64,000 bases of DNA from Dipteris shenzhenensis (lineage: Eukaryota > Polypodiophyta > Polypodiopsida > Gleicheniales): NCBI GenBank assembly GCA_047967505.1, contig CM106539.1. One strand, 5' to 3'. The notes under the pieces were generated by a model. The model was not told the origin of the DNA. It searched no databases and worked only from the letters and a program-made list of their open reading frames with translations. Position numbers and translations under genes: made by a program. This document shows positions 60,754-64,000 of this stretch, one piece after another; the first letter of the stretch is position 1, and every line of letters begins with the position of its first letter.

Positions 60754-61067
60754 AAAGGTCGGCTGGAGACCTGATAAGTGAAGGGCACTTGGAGCCAACG
60801 GGCTGTGAGGTGTTTTGGGTTGCTGTTCGGAGCAGTTTGAAGAAAAGTGCGAGGAGGTTCAGACTGTTTGGGAGTACAGCAAAGGGCGACCTGTTTGAAG
60901 GGTGTTTTGAGACCTGAGAGGTGGTGTTTTCCAAGGCCGGACTGCAAGGATCTGAAGGTACTCTTGCGTGCAAGCTTCTTCCTTGTCCTTTGCCAGTCCT
61001 CCGTCCCCTTTCTCTTAACTTCCCATCCAATGTTCTCTTTCTGTCATACTCTTTCTTCCCTCTGACA

Positions 61068-63840
61068 TGGCTACCGTAGCAGAAATGGCTGATAATAAGG
61101 TGAAGATTCCCGTATTACCCACCTTCCCAGTAGACCGTCAATTAGATGGAAGTAATTACAGTGTTTTAACGGGTCATGATGGAGTCCGTTTTGCAGTCCT
61201 ATAATCTAGCAGATTGTCTCTGGAAGTTCAGATGCAGTTGTTGAATCCTGCAAAGTCTTCATCGATGCGGAAGCGGGAGCACATCAACAAGCTCCATGAG
61301 CTTCAGCAAGAAAGTCTTCAGCGGGGAAGGAAATATCATCCGAGGACATGGCCATTACCTTGCTCTCGCACTTGTCTTCATGGTACTCTGCATTTTATTC
61401 GTCCTTGATCACCAGTGGAGGGATGCATACGTAGACTTGGGAAGAGTTGGTACCGATGGTGCTAGATCAGGAGAGGTTTCAAAGGCCTTCCAAGGGTAGC
61501 AGCTCAGAGGCTTTGGCTCCTCCACAGCAATAAAAAAACCAAGGAAGGAGGACCTCTTCCAACAAGAAGACAGATGCAGAGAAGGACTCAAGGCGGAGCA
61601 TTCGAGCAATCATTGTGGCCAAAAAGGTCACTGTTGGAGGAAGTGCCCTCTACAAATAGCCAATAAGGGTAATGGTTCTTCTTCTGCAGCCAGTACTATG
61701 GCCTTTGTCCATATTGAGATTCTCAATTCTATGGCATCTCTTGTTGCAATGGGGGTTGCGCTTTAGGCCAAAGACTCCAGGACTTGGATTGTCGATAGTG
61801 GTGCATCTTGCAATATGAGCCCATCCCAAGCCAACAGACTCTAGAATTTTGTGGTTTCAAGGGGTGACATTTACATCGGCGACAATCTATCATCAAAGTT
61901 CATGGTGAAGGCGATCTCAAAATCATTCCCGACAGCAGAGAGGGGATGCATTTCTCAAAGGTATTGTTTGTTCCCTCCGTTAATTTCAATCTATTGTTGG
62001 TATATGAGACCTGCAGACTTGGCACGACTGTTTTGTTCAATGAACACTGTGGAGGTCATGGATAAAGCAACCGGCAAGGTAGTTTACACTTGCATGGTGG
62101 ATCATGCTATTTATACTTTGTCCGCTCTGTCTTAGATCACAGCAACCCCTCACAGTGATTTGTGGCATTTTCGATTTGGTCACCTGAACGTTGAAGCACT
62201 ATGCAGAGCTGCCCCCGGAAACAAATGGTACTTGGTCTAGTTGATGTGGTCAGCAAGCATGGTTCATGCCATTCTTGTATTCGAGGGAAGCGACTCTGAG
62301 AGGCCTTTCCGAAGCAAGCTTCATGGCGGGATTCTACAACTCGGAGATGTTTCACGTGGATCTCTGTGGACTTCTGACAGTTCCTAGCCTTGGAGGTGCG
62401 CTATATGTCATGTTGGTTGACAATTTCAACTGCTTTATGTGGATTTATTTCCTGGCTCAAAAGGCTTTGGCCTATTCCCAGTTCAGGGAATGGTGTGCTC
62501 TTGTGAAAAATGAGTTGACTGTAAAAACTCTAAGGTCTGATAAAGGTGGAGAGTTCTATTCCCATGTCTTTGAGGAATTTTTTGTGACAAAAGGTTTCAG
62601 ATGGGATTTGCAAATACAAAACTGCCTCTAAAGTAGAGGTAGTTGAGAAGAAGAACATGACCGTGGTGGAAATGTCTAGGACCATGCTAGCGCATCGTGA
62701 GGTTCCTCAATTCCTCTGGGCAGAGGCTACAGCCACAGAAGGACATATCTTTAACCGCTCTCCGACCTCTGTTGTTTCGAAGGTAACTCCCTTTGAGGAC
62801 TATTTTGGGAGGAAACCTGATGTATCTTATATTTGAATGTGATGCCTTTGTCCACATTCACAAGAAAAAAAGGGGGGAAATGGATGTTAAATCCACTCAA
62901 ATGATCTTTGTGGGGTACAACTATCAATCCATAGGATACAAATTGTACGACGCTTCGAGGCGAGAGATTGTCCTCAATACGGATGCCGTTTTTTATGAAC
63001 AGATTTTATCCACTATGATTGAGGAGTAGTCACCCCTTATTGCAGAGCCAGTTGATGATAATGATGATGATGATGATATGGTTGTTAAGACACTCGTGTC
63101 TTATCGTAAGACACTTAAGACACCTGTCTTACCTTAAGACACCTTTAGACAATCTTGTTTTTTTTTGGGGTGGGTGGGGGGTAACAACAACATTGAGTTT
63201 GACTTAGCCATGCTATCATCGATGGTGACTTTGGATCTAGTAGTGGCAGTGACCTCGTCGATTCGGATTAGGATGAATCTTCAGAGATTTGAGTCTTGAG
63301 AGTCGAAAGTTTCCTTTCAATTATATGTATCGAGATGCAGATTTCATTCATATCACATGTGACAAGATTATTGTCCATTTAAACCTTTAAGTACTTAATA
63401 CTTGCGAGCTCTTGAGTCGCGAGTCTTAACTTTAAGTTTTAAGTCTTGACTAACGAGTCTTGACTCTTAACTACATTGTACAAGTGCCTTCTTGCATTGT
63501 TTAAGTGTAGCTTATTGTACTTCTAGAATCTAGCAGCGTGCTATGCTAGCAAGTTGTACATTTGTATACTTATACATATATATTAATTAAATATTTATTA
63601 TTATAATCACAATGGCGTGTCTTACGTGTCTTATCTTTAAGACACTTTAGACACTCGTGTCTGAAGCGTGTCTAACGAGTCGTGTCTTAACGTGTCTTAC
63701 AACCATGGATGATGATAGTGTTGATGTTTCTATCCTGATCCCCCACAGTTACCAACAGTTGTTCTAGATAATCTACCCAAGAGTGACCCGGACAGTGCAG
63801 GCCGCAGGGGAGAGTTTAGGGTTAGGTTGCCAGAAAGTAC
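61068..63840 (+). pseudogene. copia gag-pol remnant (element B), split by a TIR element
   Basis: Gag opens MATVAEMADNKVKIPVLPTF and has LDGSNYS; later EDMAITLLSHLSSWYSAFY and a knuckle CGQKGHCWRKC (about 61611-61649). Protease: WIVDSGAS near 61790. Integrase: WHFRFGHLN (about 62162), CHSCIRGK (about 62270), MFHVDLCGLLTVPSLGG (first Asp kept), TLRSDKGGEF, VVEKKNMTVVEMSRTML (Glu kept), then FVGYNYQSIGYKLYDA. Multiple frameshifts. The acidic linker after integrase is cut at 63077 by an inserted element and resumes at about 63708 (PQLPTVVLDNLPKSDPDSAG). RT and RNase H would lie beyond the window. Confidence 0.85.
63078..63706. mobile_element. 0.63-kb inverted-repeat element with TAAGACAC clusters
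   Basis: Ends are inverted: ATGGTTGTTAAGACAC on the left and, on the opposite strand, ATGGTTGTAAGACAC on the right. Five exact TAAGACAC/GTGTCTTA octamers lie at 63086-63142 and five at 63617-63699, plus variants, like subterminal transposase-binding sites of hAT elements. It inserted in a (GAT)n stretch of the copia linker, so the target duplication (GATGATGAT on both sides, one base of slack) cannot be sized. Inside, about 63220-63292 reads DGDFGSSSGSDLVDSD then a stop and DESSEI, possibly the acidic tail of a lost transposase. Non-autonomous. Confidence 0.8.
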
Positions 63841-64000
63841 CCCGGTGGTTCATTGAAACTCTCTATGACTCTAGAGTAACTGATATCCCTTCTTCACGGC
63901 TCAGGGTGTTAGAAACATGGGAAGAGAGAGAGAGAGAGAGAAGGTTAGGGTGTGAGGAAATGATGCTCAAATGAAGACATGAAGAAGGCTTTCATTCATT
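63841..64000 (+). other. End of window, (GA)n and copia-adjacent DNA
   Basis: AGAGAGAGAGAG at about 63922-63941 within otherwise unassigned sequence. It may be further linker or the start of another insertion. Confidence 0.4.

Overview
This is nuclear DNA from a land plant with a TE-rich, probably large genome. The evidence is a spliced Qa-SNARE gene of the plant SYP4 (TLG2) type with an 8.3-kb first intron, plant Ty3/gypsy and Ty1/copia retrotransposons primed by initiator-Met tRNA, L1-type LINEs, and many (GA)n, (CA)n and (CT)n tracts. A gymnosperm or fern would fit, but the sequence does not settle the lineage. No rRNA, tRNA, CRISPR array or prokaryotic-style gene was recognised.

Layout. 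1-8.6 kb: a decayed Ty3/gypsy element (gag knuckle, protease and RT remnants at 1-2.76 kb, integrase tail at 8.05-8.44 kb, possible LTR promoter) split by about 5 kb that carries two unrecognised, broken ORFs. 8.6-16.2 kb: AT-rich intergenic DNA with a (GA)n module, a minus-strand copia remnant and a G/C-run repeat field. 16.56-29.05 kb: the SYP4 syntaxin gene in eight exons coding about 322 aa with consensus splice sites and no lesion; its first intron holds two minus-strand LINE copies, a LINE tail, a three-unit tandem array and a hairpin. 29-40 kb: decayed DNA with a 2.0-kb non-autonomous LTR retrotransposon bounded by CATTG duplications, a copia gag fragment, a 1.5-kb pyrimidine-rich tract and a duplicated 200-bp block. 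40.1-51.9 kb: a minus-strand LINE (ORF1 knuckle, endonuclease, RT, zinc finger) split by a full-length copia element (42088-47596) with 345/348-bp LTRs and CTTGT duplications. 52-58.7 kb: decayed DNA with a plus-strand LINE 3' fragment and a copia RT scrap. 58.7-59.1 kb: the last two exons of an unidentified small membrane-protein gene on the minus strand, abutting an LTR. 59.2-64 kb: one or two nested plus-strand copia elements, the second interrupted by a 0.63-kb inverted-repeat element with symmetric clusters of TAAGACAC.

Only the SYP4 gene looks like a complete functional host gene; the minus-strand two-exon piece at 58.7 kb may be the end of a second one. The mobile elements are all broken or incomplete in the window. 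Many lesions are short perfect tandem duplications (14, 20, 21, 23, 28, 32, 44 and 101 bp).

The most unusual observations are a LINE family whose three visible 3' ends all run straight into (TG)n in the same orientation, the TAAGACAC inverted-repeat element, and the short CATTG-flanked LTR element with an unrecognised ORF.
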